The translations under genes and the position numbers were made by a program. From contig JAHHRH010000005.1 in NCBI GenBank assembly GCA_020025915.1, forward strand, positions 14,571-78,570: a DNA stretch of 64,000 nt. Direction: 5' to 3'. Source of the stretch: Sutterella sp. (lineage in GTDB: Bacteria > Pseudomonadota > Gammaproteobacteria > Burkholderiales > Burkholderiaceae_F). The notes beneath the pieces were generated by a model, which saw nothing but the letters and a program-made list of their open reading frames with translations, made no database searches and had not been told where the DNA came from. This document shows, one piece after another, positions 33,747 through 42,737 of the stretch (position 1 is the first letter of the stretch; each line of letters starts with the position of its first letter).

Positions 33747-34268
33747 TTATTCGGTCTTCATCTTCGCTTCGACTCTCTCGATGAGCTTCTCAGGGCCCAT
33801 ATCGTCATAGCACTCAAACGGCTGATGAATCCAAGGATTGTCTTCAAGATATTCTACGTGCCAGTCAGGCACGAGCACCGAGTGCGCCTTGTACCAAAGC
33901 ACGGCCACGCGGATTTCGGTGATGCCAGGATAACGCTGCTTCAAGTGAGCGATGACTTCACGAATCGTCTTACCTGAATCAACCATGTCGTCAACCAACA
34001 GCACGCGGCCCTTCAACTCAGAGACACCGGTAATACAATCGGCAATATCTAAATCGCTCTGAACCGTCCCCTTGGCTTCACGATAGGAGCTCGTCGCTAA
34101 CACAGCGAGCGGCATATCGTACACGCGGCTAAAGAAGTCGCCCGGGCGCATACCGCCACGCGAAAGACACAAAATGCTGTCAAACTTCCAGCCGCTCTTG
34201 GCGACGGTGTAAACCAGCTTTTCATTAAGGTCGATGTACTCTTCCCAGGTGTAAGAAATGTCCGACAT
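33747..34268 (-). CDS. Purine-type phosphoribosyltransferase
   Basis: A 173-residue type I phosphoribosyltransferase. The PRPP-binding motif VLLVDDMVDSGKT is near residue 95, and LCLSRGGMRPG near residue 35 is the nearby loop. It resembles the xanthine/hypoxanthine-guanine PRTases often found beside purA in Betaproteobacteria, which fits purine salvage. The start was set at 34268 (MSDISYTWEEY); a TTG 24 bases upstream is in frame but less likely. Confidence 0.88.
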   Translation of the reverse strand: MSDISYTWEEYIDLNEKLVYTVAKSGWKFDSILCLSRGGMRPGDFFSRVYDMPLAVLATSSYREAKGTVQSDLDIADCITGVSELKGRVLLVDDMVDSGKTIREVIAHLKQRYPGITEIRVAVLWYKAHSVLVPDWHVEYLEDNPWIHQPFECYDDMGPEKLIERVEAKMKTE

Positions 34269-34398
34269 GAGTGTTTCTCTGAACTGTGACAAATAAAAGG
34301 GAAATCGTGCAAGAATGCACGGATTTAAAGTAAAGACAGGATTTTAGACGAAAACCCTGTGAATCACAATGATTGAGCGCAAGAGAAGGATAAAAAAT

Positions 34399-34446
34399 AA
34401 GCGGCCGATTGCAAAACGTGCACCGACCGCTTTTTTGTTTGCCGTT
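34399..34446 (-). terminator. Terminator after purA
   Basis: AAGCGG and CG pair with CG and CCGCTT around a mismatch and a long loop; on the minus strand T-rich sequence follows. It lies between purA and the phosphoribosyltransferase, which therefore may have its own start site. Confidence 0.65.
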
Positions 34447-34466
34447 GAGGCTAGGCTAACACTAGA

Positions 34467-35765
34467 TTAGTCAGCAAACGGATTCGTGTGAAGAATCGTC
34501 TGAGCGCGATCCGGTCCCGTCGAAACAAGAGCGATCGGAGCACCAGCCACTTCAGCCAAGCGCGTCAGATACTGACGAGCGGATTCTGGGAGTTCATCCC
34601 AGTTGGTCACGCCGAAGGTGCTTTCCGTCCAACCCGGGAATTCTTCGTAAACGACTTCGCATTCAGCCACAGCATCAGCACCAGCCGGCATGATGTCAAC
34701 GAGCTGACCACGATACTTGTAGCCCACGCCAAGCTTCACAGTTTCCATACCATCAAGCACGTCGAGCTTCATGATGGCAAGCCCCGTCAAGCCGTTGATC
34801 TGAACGGCACGACGAAGCGCAGCACCGTCGAACCAACCGCAACGACGCGGACGGCCCGTCACAGCACCAAATTCGTTGCCTTTTTCACGAAGCATCTGAC
34901 CGACGTCGTCAAAGAGTTCCGTCGGGAAGGGACCTTCACCCACGCGAGTGCAGTAGGCCTTCGTGATACCGAGCACATAATTCAACTTATCCGGACCCAC
35001 GCCAACACCCGCACAAGCAGCACCCGCCACCGTGTTGGAGCTCGTCACAAACGGATAGGTACCGTGGTCGATATCGAGCATGGAACCCTGAGCGCCTTCA
35101 AAGAGGAACTGCTTACCAGCGGCCATTTCCTGATGGAGTTCAGCAGAGACGTCGCAGACCATCGGACGGAGACGTTCGGCATAACCGAGCACCTGAGCGA
35201 TCACTTCTTCAGGATCCAAAGGCTTGGCACCGAGATAGTTTTCGAGAATGAAGTTGTGATACTTCAAAACGGAACGAACCTGTTCAGCAAAGCGTTCCGG
35301 TTCAAAGAGGTCAGCCACACGCACCGTACGACGAGCGATCTTGTCTTCGTAAGCGGGACCAATACCACGGCCAGTCGTACCAATCTTCTTGTCGCCAGCG
35401 GCGGCTTCGCGAGCATGGTCGAGCGCGACGTGGTACGGCATGATCAAAGCGGCATTCGCAGAGATGCGCAGGCGCTTTTCGACGTTGGGAACGCCGATGG
35501 CATTGAGTTCGTCGACTTCACGGAAGAAGGCTTCAGGAGAAAGCACAACGCCGTTACCGAGGTAGCAGACGGAGGTGGCATGCATGATGCCAGACGGGAT
35601 CAGACGAAGAATCGTCTTCTTGCCGTTGATCACCAGCGTGTGACCGGCATTGTGACCACCATTAAAGCGGACAACGCCAGCGACCTGTTCGGTCAGCCAG
35701 TCAACGATCTTTCCCTTGCCTTCGTCGCCCCACTGAGCGCCGACAACAACTACATTCTTGGCCAT
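34467..35765 (-). CDS. purA: Adenylosuccinate synthetase
   Basis: A 432-residue enzyme joining IMP and aspartate with GTP to make adenylosuccinate, the committed step to AMP. The N-terminal GAQWGDEGKGKIVD holds the catalytic Asp and P-loop, NGGHNAGHT the catalytic His, and later TTGRGIGPAYEDK and GVTGRPRRCGWFD-like motifs are in place. Length is normal. It follows hflK-hflC-yjeT on the same strand, with 350 bases between. Confidence 0.98.
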   Translation of the reverse strand: MAKNVVVVGAQWGDEGKGKIVDWLTEQVAGVVRFNGGHNAGHTLVINGKKTILRLIPSGIMHATSVCYLGNGVVLSPEAFFREVDELNAIGVPNVEKRLRISANAALIMPYHVALDHAREAAAGDKKIGTTGRGIGPAYEDKIARRTVRVADLFEPERFAEQVRSVLKYHNFILENYLGAKPLDPEEVIAQVLGYAERLRPMVCDVSAELHQEMAAGKQFLFEGAQGSMLDIDHGTYPFVTSSNTVAGAACAGVGVGPDKLNYVLGITKAYCTRVGEGPFPTELFDDVGQMLREKGNEFGAVTGRPRRCGWFDGAALRRAVQINGLTGLAIMKLDVLDGMETVKLGVGYKYRGQLVDIMPAGADAVAECEVVYEEFPGWTESTFGVTNWDELPESARQYLTRLAEVAGAPIALVSTGPDRAQTILHTNPFAD

Positions 35766-36065
35766 GAGTTTACCCTTAACTTTAGGAATAACAGTAGCTT
35801 AAGCCACCGATCAAGCGACCCGTCCGCAACCTGCGCACGAGTGAGTTAAACGATTGGAGAGACCAGCATCGGTGACAAAGAAAGAACGTCTTCGTCAAGG
35901 TTCTTTTGAAGCATGATCGACATGCCGAAAGCCGACTATATCTACCTGACACAATCGGCACCACCGGGGGGCTTCATCCATACGATTCCTAAGTTTAGCA
36001 AACTGCGACCCACTATCCTTTAATTCATCCCCTAAAAATCACGATTTTTCTTTGGCAAAGAATAA
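35766..36065. other. Intergenic stretch upstream of purA without a recognisable gene
   Basis: About 300 bases hold no convincing reading frame on either strand. The purA promoter should be here; TATAGT on the minus strand (near 35935) is a possible -10 box but has no good -35. In many Burkholderiales hisZ lies at this place; nothing resembling it remains. Confidence 0.6.
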
Positions 36066-36099
36066 AAAGATCGCGCAGAATCTCTTCCACGCGATCTTT
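36066..36099 (-). terminator. Terminator of hflK-hflC-yjeT
   Basis: AAAGATCGCG and CGCGATCTTT form a perfect 10-bp stem with a 14-base loop; on the minus strand it runs into TTTTTATT. Confidence 0.9.
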
Positions 36100-36115
36100 G
36101 TTGAGCTTTAAGTGC

Positions 36116-36310
36116 TTAACTTACCACCATCCAAACAATCACCATACCAAGAACCACCATGATGGTGCCTGTAATGCGTAATTGCTGATCAGGTGATTGA
36201 GAAAGTCGGCTCACGGCCTTTTTCCAAGCCCCCGGTGCAATCATCGGCAAAAAACCTTCGATCGTTAACACCCACCCGAGCGCTAGTATCAAAACATCTA
36301 ATTTGCTCAT
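36116..36310 (-). CDS. yjeT: DUF2065 small membrane protein (YjeT)
   Basis: A 64-residue protein with two membrane helices (residues 3-22 and 45-64) and the EGFLPMIAPGAWK segment of DUF2065. Function unknown. Its start overlaps the hflC stop by 4 bases; the hflC-yjeT-purA order is the same as in E. coli. Confidence 0.88.
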   Translation of the reverse strand: MSKLDVLILALGWVLTIEGFLPMIAPGAWKKAVSRLSQSPDQQLRITGTIMVVLGMVIVWMVVS

Positions 36311-37179
36311 TGACGATCTTCCGACTTGAAGTAACGGAAAAAGTCTGCCGATGGATCCACAACCATCACGTCGCTCTTATCGGAAAAGCTCTGACGATAG
36401 GCTTCAAGACTACGATAAAAACGAGCAAATTCTGGATCTCGACCAAAAGCCTTAGCATAGATGTCAGCGGCTTGAGCGTCGCCTTCACCCTTGATGCGTT
36501 GGGCATCACGATAGGCCTGAGCCAAGATCACTTCGCTTTCGCGATCGGCGGCAGCGCGAATACGTTCAGCTTGAGCGGCCCCTTTAGAACGTTCTTCACT
36601 CGCCACACGCTTACGTTCAGCTTCCATACGGCGATAGACGGATTCCGAAATTTCGGGAGTAAAGTCAACGCGCTTCATACGCACGTCCACAATACCGATA
36701 CCCACGTCGCGCACACGCTCCTGCAAAAGCTGGGCAATTTCGACCATAGCCTTTTCACGTTCAGAACTCGTGATCTGGTTGACGGTACGCTTATTAACCA
36801 CCACGTTCAAGACGTCACGCAACAAAGCACTCACGCGGTTGGCAGCAGCAGGCTCACTACCCTGGAAAGACACCCAGTAAAGACGCGGATCTTCAATACG
36901 CCACTTCACAAAAGTATCAATCAAGAGGTTCTTCTTTTCACTCGTCTGAACGAGGTCAGCACCAGCGCCGTCCAAATTCAAAATACGTTTATCAAGATAA
37001 ACGACATTCTGTAATGGGGGCGGAAGCTTCACGTGAATCCCAGGTTCAGAAATCACCGTCTTCAATTCACCCAGCGCGAAGACCAACGCATATTCACGTT
37101 CATTCACCGTGTAGACGCACATACGCATCAAACCGGCAACGACGAGAGCGGCAATCAAAAGATTAGAAAGTTTCTTCAT
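36307..37179 (-). CDS. hflC: FtsH protease modulator HflC
   Basis: A 290-residue SPFH/band-7 protein with one N-terminal membrane helix (residues 5-22) and a periplasmic SPFH domain, followed by the Ala/Glu/Arg-rich coiled coil (about 175-240). With HflK it forms the cage around FtsH that limits its access to membrane substrates. It begins 9 bases after hflK. Confidence 0.96.
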   Translation of the reverse strand: MKKLSNLLIAALVVAGLMRMCVYTVNEREYALVFALGELKTVISEPGIHVKLPPPLQNVVYLDKRILNLDGAGADLVQTSEKKNLLIDTFVKWRIEDPRLYWVSFQGSEPAAANRVSALLRDVLNVVVNKRTVNQITSSEREKAMVEIAQLLQERVRDVGIGIVDVRMKRVDFTPEISESVYRRMEAERKRVASEERSKGAAQAERIRAAADRESEVILAQAYRDAQRIKGEGDAQAADIYAKAFGRDPEFARFYRSLEAYRQSFSDKSDVMVVDPSADFFRYFKSEDRQ

Positions 37180-37188
37180 GTCAACTCC

Positions 37189-38724
37189 TCATCGACGATC
37201 ACGCATTAAGCGCATATAGTCGATCGTGCTCGGTGCAGGCGTCGTCTTCGAAGCTGCATCGACAGCTGCAGGAGCCGTCGTCACAGGCTCATTAACTATA
37301 GCGGCGTCCTTCTGAGCCTGCGTGAGCGCATCACTCTTCGTGTGGTTCACAATCTTGTCAAGCGGCAGATACAAGAGATTATTGCCGTCCTTGGCGTCGA
37401 CATAAACCTTGGTCACGTTTTGCATCACGTCACGCACCGTATCGACATAAAGACGATCACGCGTTACTTCAGGAGCCTTGCTGTACTGAGCCTGCATGGC
37501 CGAGAAGCGATCGGCATCACCTCGCGCCGTTTCAACAATACGCGCCTGATAACCCAAGGCTTCTTCCTTCAAGCGAGCGGCCGTACCTTCAGCCTTCGGA
37601 ATGACGGCATTGCGATACGCTTCACCAAGGTTAATCGAACGTTCACGGTCCTGCCCCGCCTTCACGGCATCGTTAAAGGCAGCCTGCACCTGCTGAGGCG
37701 GCTGAGCATTCTGAATTGCCACGCTCATCACTTCAATACCGGACTGATAGCGATCCAACATGGACTGCATGGACTTCTTCACAGCATCAGCAATTTCGGC
37801 CTTACTTTCAAAGAGCACGCTGTCCATGGTCTTACGACCGACCACTTCACGCATGGCCGATTCAGCGGCCTGCGTCACCGTCAAGTTCGGTTGACGAATA
37901 CGGAAGACATAGTCACGTGCCCCTTCGCCCGACTTAATTCGATACTGCACCGTAAACTGAACGTCTACGATGTTTTCGTCGTCGGTAAGCATCAAAGCTT
38001 CACGTAAACGATCAGAGCGACCCGCAAAACCGATTTCGGCCGTACGAACACTACTCACATCCACAATCTGCACATCTTGAATCGGCATCGGCAAGTGCCA
38101 ACGAAAACCCGGCGCCGTCGTTTCGGTATAGCGACCAAATGTTGTCACAATCCCGCTCTGACCTTCAGGCACGATATAAAAGCCCGTCGTCCCCCAACCA
38201 ATAGCGGCCAAGGCCAATATGACCGAAAAACCAATGCCAGTACCCTTATTACCTTTAGGCGGACGAGGAATACCGCTCATGCCACCCAGGCCACCAAAAA
38301 GACCGCGCCCCCCCGTTGCTCGACGCTCACGACGCGGTGCTTCTTCACGCCAATCGTCATTGTCATAGTGACGTGCCTGCGGACGAGCTGGTTCGTCATC
38401 TTCACGTGTAAAGTCGTCACGGCTCTTTAAATCATCAAAAGAATGCGACTTCTTATTTTTGTCTTGACGCCTCTTGTCTGCCTTATCGACAGCGCCCTGA
38501 AACATATCCGTGAATTCTTTCCAGAGGCGATCAATATCGTCAGCGCCGTCATCACGACGACGGTTCTTGTCCTCGCGGCGATCGTCGCGATCATCGCGGT
38601 CATCTCGGTGGTCACGACGATCTTCATCATCGGAACGACGAGGTGGCTCTTCTTCGGCAGGACGTTCGTCCTTGCGCGGTTCCTCATCAGAGGAACGGCC
38701 CCAGCGGGGGTCATTGAGCGACAT
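37189..38724 (-). CDS. hflK: FtsH protease modulator HflK
   Basis: A 511-residue SPFH protein. Residues 1-150 are cytoplasmic and extremely charged, with Asp/Arg repeats (DDRDDRDDRRED near residue 50). One membrane helix follows near residue 165, then the SPFH domain and coiled coil, and a Thr/Ala/Pro-rich tail. The N-terminal tail is longer and more repetitive than in E. coli HflK (419). I chose the ATG at 38724 (MSLNDPRWG) because GGGAG lies about 8 bases upstream. The gene is separated from hflX by a plus-strand three-gene insert. Confidence 0.95.
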   Translation of the reverse strand: MSLNDPRWGRSSDEEPRKDERPAEEEPPRRSDDEDRRDHRDDRDDRDDRREDKNRRRDDGADDIDRLWKEFTDMFQGAVDKADKRRQDKNKKSHSFDDLKSRDDFTREDDEPARPQARHYDNDDWREEAPRRERRATGGRGLFGGLGGMSGIPRPPKGNKGTGIGFSVILALAAIGWGTTGFYIVPEGQSGIVTTFGRYTETTAPGFRWHLPMPIQDVQIVDVSSVRTAEIGFAGRSDRLREALMLTDDENIVDVQFTVQYRIKSGEGARDYVFRIRQPNLTVTQAAESAMREVVGRKTMDSVLFESKAEIADAVKKSMQSMLDRYQSGIEVMSVAIQNAQPPQQVQAAFNDAVKAGQDRERSINLGEAYRNAVIPKAEGTAARLKEEALGYQARIVETARGDADRFSAMQAQYSKAPEVTRDRLYVDTVRDVMQNVTKVYVDAKDGNNLLYLPLDKIVNHTKSDALTQAQKDAAIVNEPVTTAPAAVDAASKTTPAPSTIDYMRLMRDRR

Positions 38725-38985
38725 AAGCGAAGCTCCCATTAGCGTTAGTGTTGAATATCGTCGTCACCGATGACGAGAGAGGCTCTCACAGCCCTTCACG
38801 GCGAGGACGATTCTTCTCAAATTGAATCTATTATTTTAATAAATTTTCTTAGATTATCCTGTCTCAAATGCGAGTCATTTATACGATTCTTCTCGTTTTT
38901 CCACCTACTACGAGATCAACGTCAGGAAAAACGATAGGGAAAAGAAAAGACTAGACTGACCTCATCTAAAATGTTTCAAGGTATT

Positions 38986-39060
38986 GCACATTGGCACAAC
39001 CCATGAGAGCCCATAGGCGAGGATCACCTTATCCCAAGGTTTAACAACAACCCAATGTGC
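38986..39060 (+). promoter_or_regulatory. Possible structured RNA leader of the YjiH gene
   Basis: GCACATTGG (38986-38994) pairs perfectly with CCAATGTGC (39052-39060) across 57 bases. Inside lie two smaller hairpins, GCC-CATA-GGC and ACCTT-ATCCC-AAGGT, so the whole could fold as a three-way junction ending 30 bases before the start codon. I could not match it to a known riboswitch class. The rest of the gap (38740-38985) shows no gene; it should hold the promoters of the divergent hflK and YjiH genes. Confidence 0.4.
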
Positions 39061-39090
39061 CTTAAATCATGCTTTTTAAAAGGAATCGAC

Positions 39091-39786
39091 ATGACCTCAG
39101 CTCAGACCTCCGGCGAAGAAAAGGTTGGCATTAGTGCCTATATTTCTTTAGCTTTCGCCATCGTCTTCTTCTCAGGTGTATTAGCTAGCTCACAGTGGTG
39201 GGGCATTTTCGACTTTACGACCGTCAACGGCGGCTTCGGTAAGGTCGTTGTCAGCGTCACAGATGCTGGCGACACGATCAAAACAGCCATGAGCAACTTC
39301 CGTGGCAAGGGTGGCTCAGGTGCCATCGACGGCTTCATGTTTGCTTTAAGCCTCGTACCAACCATTATGTTCGCCCTCGCCATGATTACGGTCTTTGAAT
39401 ACTACGGCGCTTTGAAGGCTGCCCGTAAGTTGTTGACCCCGATTCTTCGTCCGGTCATCGGCATCCCGGGTACCGCTGCGCTCGCTTTGATCGCTTCTCT
39501 TCAGTCGACCGACGGTGGTGCTGCCCTGACTCGCCAGTTGAAGGATGCTGGTGAATTGAGTGAAACCGAAGTCAATACCTTTGCCGCCTTCCAGATGACG
39601 GCTGACGCTGGCATTACGAACTTCTTTAGTTCAGGCGCCGTGCTCTTTACGTTGCTTGCCGCTGATGGCCAGCCTGCTGTGCCCGTGACCTTGGGACTTT
39701 GCCTTGGCGTGATCCTTCTCGGCAAGGTTTTCGCTGCCAACTTGATGCGCCTCTTCCAGATTCGTCGCGCGCTTAAGGCCAACTAA
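39091..39786 (+). CDS. yjiH: YjiH-type nucleoside-recognition (Gate) membrane protein
   Basis: A 231-residue membrane protein with about six helices and the SpmA-like Gate domain (LQSTDGGAALTRQLKDAG, in the middle, and FQMTADAGITNFFSSGAV). It pairs with the next gene as E. coli YjiH pairs with YjiG; both halves may form a transporter whose substrate is unknown. The ATG at 39091 was chosen because AAAAGGA lies 7 bases upstream; an earlier ATG at 39055 would sit in the leader stem. Confidence 0.75.
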   Translation: MTSAQTSGEEKVGISAYISLAFAIVFFSGVLASSQWWGIFDFTTVNGGFGKVVVSVTDAGDTIKTAMSNFRGKGGSGAIDGFMFALSLVPTIMFALAMITVFEYYGALKAARKLLTPILRPVIGIPGTAALALIASLQSTDGGAALTRQLKDAGELSETEVNTFAAFQMTADAGITNFFSSGAVLFTLLAADGQPAVPVTLGLCLGVILLGKVFAANLMRLFQIRRALKAN

Positions 39787-39835
39787 TCCACATGCATTCG
39801 AATCGTTAAAGAACACAAAAGCAAAGGAATTCAAA

Positions 39836-40312
39836 ATGTCCGGACACAATAATCCTAATCCGATGGTTACCGACGTCTTCGTCAAGGGTGCCGTTCAGGG
39901 CTGGAACATCGCTGTTACATCCACCATTCCTAACGTGTTGATGGCCTTCGTGATCATCAAGGTGCTTCAGCACTCTGGTTTGCTCGAATTGATCGGCCAG
40001 GTCTTTGGCCCCGTTATGGCTATCTTCGGTCTTCCTGGCGAAGCAGCCACCGTGTTGCTTGGTGGTTGGATGTCCATGGGTGGTGGCGTTGGTGTTGCCG
40101 TCGCCCTCTTTGGTCAGGGCGTCCTTAATGGTGAACACGTCGCCATTCTCGCGCCGTCCATCTTCTTGATGGGCTCTCAGGTTCAGTACATGGGTCGCTG
40201 TCTTGGTGTGATCGGCATCAAGGGTAAGGACCTTCTCACCATCATGGCTGTGCCAATCATCACGGCTTTAGTTTCGCTCTTTGTGATGAAGCTCATTGTG
40301 CTTGCTAGCTAA
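39836..40312 (+). CDS. yjiG: YjiG-type (SpmB-like) membrane protein
   Basis: A 158-residue membrane protein with the second Gate-domain half (VTDVFVKGAVQGWNIA, LLGGWMSMGGGVGVAVALFGQG). It starts 49 bases after the YjiH gene with AAAGGAATTC before the ATG. Together the two match the split SpmA/SpmB organisation. Confidence 0.75.
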   Translation: MSGHNNPNPMVTDVFVKGAVQGWNIAVTSTIPNVLMAFVIIKVLQHSGLLELIGQVFGPVMAIFGLPGEAATVLLGGWMSMGGGVGVAVALFGQGVLNGEHVAILAPSIFLMGSQVQYMGRCLGVIGIKGKDLLTIMAVPIITALVSLFVMKLIVLAS

Positions 40313-40340
40313 CGCTTAAAGTCACATTTATCACTTCTGA

Positions 40341-40377
40341 GGCGCTTGACTCGATATCGAGTTAAGCGCCTTTTCTT
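40341..40377 (+). terminator. Terminator of the yjiH-yjiG transcript
   Basis: GGCGCTT and AAGCGCC enclose the palindrome ACTCGATATCGAGT, giving a long near-perfect stem followed by TTTTCTTT. Confidence 0.9.
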
Positions 40378-40479
40378 TGGTTTGCCATTCGCCCAGTCTA
40401 TGCGTTCTACCTTATTTTGAGAACGAACGCCCTATGCTATGCTGATTGGATACGCATCCCTTTCTAAGGAGTCCCGTCC

Positions 40480-41433
40480 GTGAAGAACATTCTTGTGATT
40501 GGCGCTGCTGGCCAAATTGGTAGCGAACTTGTCCCAGAACTACGTGCCCGTGGCTATATGACCGTTGCCGCGGGTAGTGGTCGCACACCGTTACCCGAGC
40601 ACCTCACAGACGGGCCGACGGCGACCGTCAACCTACTTGACAGTGATGCTTTGGATGCTGTGATCAAGCACTTCAACATCGATACTGTCTTCAATCTAGC
40701 GGCCATCTTGTCTGCAGTCGGTGAAACTAGACCCATGGCCGCTTGGAATTTAGGGGTTTATGGCGTCATTGGCTTACTAGAACTCGCGCGAGACCGTAAG
40801 CTCTCGGTCTTTACGCCGAGCTCAATCGGTGTCTTTGGCCCAGAAACGCCGCACAACCTCACGCCGCAAGACACGGTCTGCCGACCTCGTACGATGTATG
40901 GGATCACCAAGGTGGCTGGCGAATTGCTCTCAGACTACTACCGTGCCAAATATGGGGTCGATGCCCGTAGTGTTCGTTATCCAGGTCTCATCTCTTACGT
41001 CACGCCTCCGGGCGGTGGTACCACCGACTATGCGATCGACATCTATTGGAAAGCAATTGAGACGGGCGTCTATCGCTGCCCTCTCAAGGCTGGCACGTAC
41101 TTACCCATGATGTTTATGCCCGATGCCTTGCGCGCTGCGATTGAACTTATGGAAGCGGATGCATCGCGCCTCAAACACTTCAATAGCTTCAATGTGGGTG
41201 CACTATCTTTTGACCCAGAAGAAGTGGCCGCCAGCATCCAAAAGCGACTACCAGGCTTCAAACTTGAGTATGATGTAAATCCCCTTCTTCAAAGCATTGC
41301 TGATAGTTGGCCTGATGACCTCGATGACAGCGCCGCTCGCGAAGAATGGGACTGGGTACCGCAATATAACCTCGATCAGATGACCAATGTGATGCTAAAT
41401 GCCATCACCAAGCGACTGACCGAAAGCGCTTAA
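40480..41433 (+). CDS. L-threonine 3-dehydrogenase-like SDR enzyme
   Basis: A 317-residue extended short-chain dehydrogenase. NAD binding is GAAGQIGSEL near residue 8; the catalytic Tyr/Lys pair is YGITKVAGE near residue 145; TPSSIGVFGPETP precedes it. The pattern PRTMYGITKVAGELL and RYPGLIS closely resembles the SDR-type threonine 3-dehydrogenases (threonine to 2-amino-3-ketobutyrate), distinct from the zinc Tdh of E. coli. It starts at GTG with AAGGAG 8 bases upstream. No kbl ligase gene is nearby. Confidence 0.85.
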   Translation: MKNILVIGAAGQIGSELVPELRARGYMTVAAGSGRTPLPEHLTDGPTATVNLLDSDALDAVIKHFNIDTVFNLAAILSAVGETRPMAAWNLGVYGVIGLLELARDRKLSVFTPSSIGVFGPETPHNLTPQDTVCRPRTMYGITKVAGELLSDYYRAKYGVDARSVRYPGLISYVTPPGGGTTDYAIDIYWKAIETGVYRCPLKAGTYLPMMFMPDALRAAIELMEADASRLKHFNSFNVGALSFDPEEVAASIQKRLPGFKLEYDVNPLLQSIADSWPDDLDDSAAREEWDWVPQYNLDQMTNVMLNAITKRLTESA

Positions 41434-41453
41434 CCCCCTGCCAGCAAACAGCA

Positions 41454-41489
41454 AAAAGGCTCGAAACCCATCAAAGATTCGAGCCTTTT
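41454..41489. terminator. Bidirectional terminator between the SDR gene and hflX
   Basis: AAAAGGCTCGAA and TTCGAGCCTTTT form a perfect 12-bp stem between convergent genes. Confidence 0.93.
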
Positions 41490-41506
41490 GTCTCTGTGTC
41501 GTTGGC

Positions 41507-42703
41507 TTACTTTTTGCGACGAACAAGAAAGTCTTCGATATTGTCGTTCGTGAGATCGAGCTCGTCACGACGCAAATCTTCTTCCCAAGGTTCTAATGGA
41601 CGCGGTTCATTGGGATTTTCTTCATGCCAGTTAGCGGCAAATTCACCGATCGCTTGACGTAATAAATCTAACCCCTCACCCGTCAGTGCCGAGACCAAAA
41701 CGGCCTTAGGCTTACCGTCGGTATGACGAACGATTTCGGGCTTCAGATCCGTGTTGTCGATCTTGTTATAAACAAGGATCGCAGGCACGTCATCGGCCTT
41801 AATTTCTTCAAGAACAGCATTCACTTCTTGAATCTGATCTTCACGCACCGTGGACGAAGCATCCACGACATGAAGCAACAAATCCGCGTGCACGGTTTCA
41901 TCGAGCGTGGACTTAAAAGCTTCGACGAGTTGATGTGGCAACCCACGAATAAAGCCCACCGTATCACTCGCGACAACGGTCTCTTGGTCGCTAATCCAAC
42001 AACGGCGGGCCGTTGTATCGAGCGTAGCAAACAACTGGTCAGCGGCATAACTCTTAGCGCGCGTTAAACGGTTAAAGAGCGTGGACTTACCAGCGTTGGT
42101 ATACCCCACCAAGGAGACACTCAAGGTATCCGATCGTGAACGAGAGCGGCGCTGCGTATCGCGTTGACGCGCCAAGCGCTTTAATTGGTCCCGCAACTGT
42201 TTCATGCGTACGCCAATCATGCGTCGGTCTAATTCGATCTGCTTTTCGCCAGGACCACCCGTCTTACCTAACCCCCCGCGTTGACGTTCCAAGTGGGTCC
42301 AACCACGGACAAGGCGCGTAGACAAATGTTCAAGCTGAGCAAGCTCAACCTGCAAACGACCTTCACGACTTTTCGCACGGGCACGGAAGATATCGAGAAT
42401 AAGCTGGGTACGATCGAGAACGGGTAAATGAATCGCTCGTTCGATATTACGTTGCTGTGCCGCAGAAAGCGGCACATCAAAGACGACAACGTCGGCACTC
42501 AGTTCATGCGCTAAGTCAGCAAGCTCGTCCACCTTACCTGAACCAATGAAGAAGGCAGGATCAGGCTTATCTCGCTTTGCTTCAAGAAGACCAATAGGCT
42601 CGAGCCCATCAGACTTGACAAGCAAAGAGAGCTCTTCAGCCGAGTCTTGATAAACGACTCGGCCGACGACGACAGAAACGAGAAAAGCGCGCGTAGCCTT
42701 CAC
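41507..42703 (-). CDS. hflX: Ribosome-associated GTPase HflX
   Basis: A 398-residue GTPase that splits stalled 70S ribosomes under stress. The N-terminal HflX domain (with the Gly-rich linker GGLGKTGGPGEKQIE near residue 140) is followed by the G domain: GYTNAGKST near 200, DTVGFIRGLP and NKID. The C-terminal tail is short. It follows hfq by 34 bases. Confidence 0.96.
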   Translation of the reverse strand: MKATRAFLVSVVVGRVVYQDSAEELSLLVKSDGLEPIGLLEAKRDKPDPAFFIGSGKVDELADLAHELSADVVVFDVPLSAAQQRNIERAIHLPVLDRTQLILDIFRARAKSREGRLQVELAQLEHLSTRLVRGWTHLERQRGGLGKTGGPGEKQIELDRRMIGVRMKQLRDQLKRLARQRDTQRRSRSRSDTLSVSLVGYTNAGKSTLFNRLTRAKSYAADQLFATLDTTARRCWISDQETVVASDTVGFIRGLPHQLVEAFKSTLDETVHADLLLHVVDASSTVREDQIQEVNAVLEEIKADDVPAILVYNKIDNTDLKPEIVRHTDGKPKAVLVSALTGEGLDLLRQAIGEFAANWHEENPNEPRPLEPWEEDLRRDELDLTNDNIEDFLVRRKK

Positions 42704-42737
42704 TGCGCACGTCTCATCAATTTGAAAATTGCTGATC

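Noticed and set aside
34488..35849. A long open frame on the plus strand across purA
   Set aside because: It is a codon-bias shadow of purA, has no recognisable domain, and purA is certain on the other strand.
35790..35960. A remnant of hisZ upstream of purA
   Set aside because: No frame in either direction resembles HisZ; only a 25-codon frame without a ribosome site is present.
38986..39060. Assignment of the yjiH leader to a purine, TPP, fluoride, guanidine or ZTP riboswitch
   Set aside because: The conserved core sequences of these classes as I know them are not present; only the folding pattern suggests a leader.
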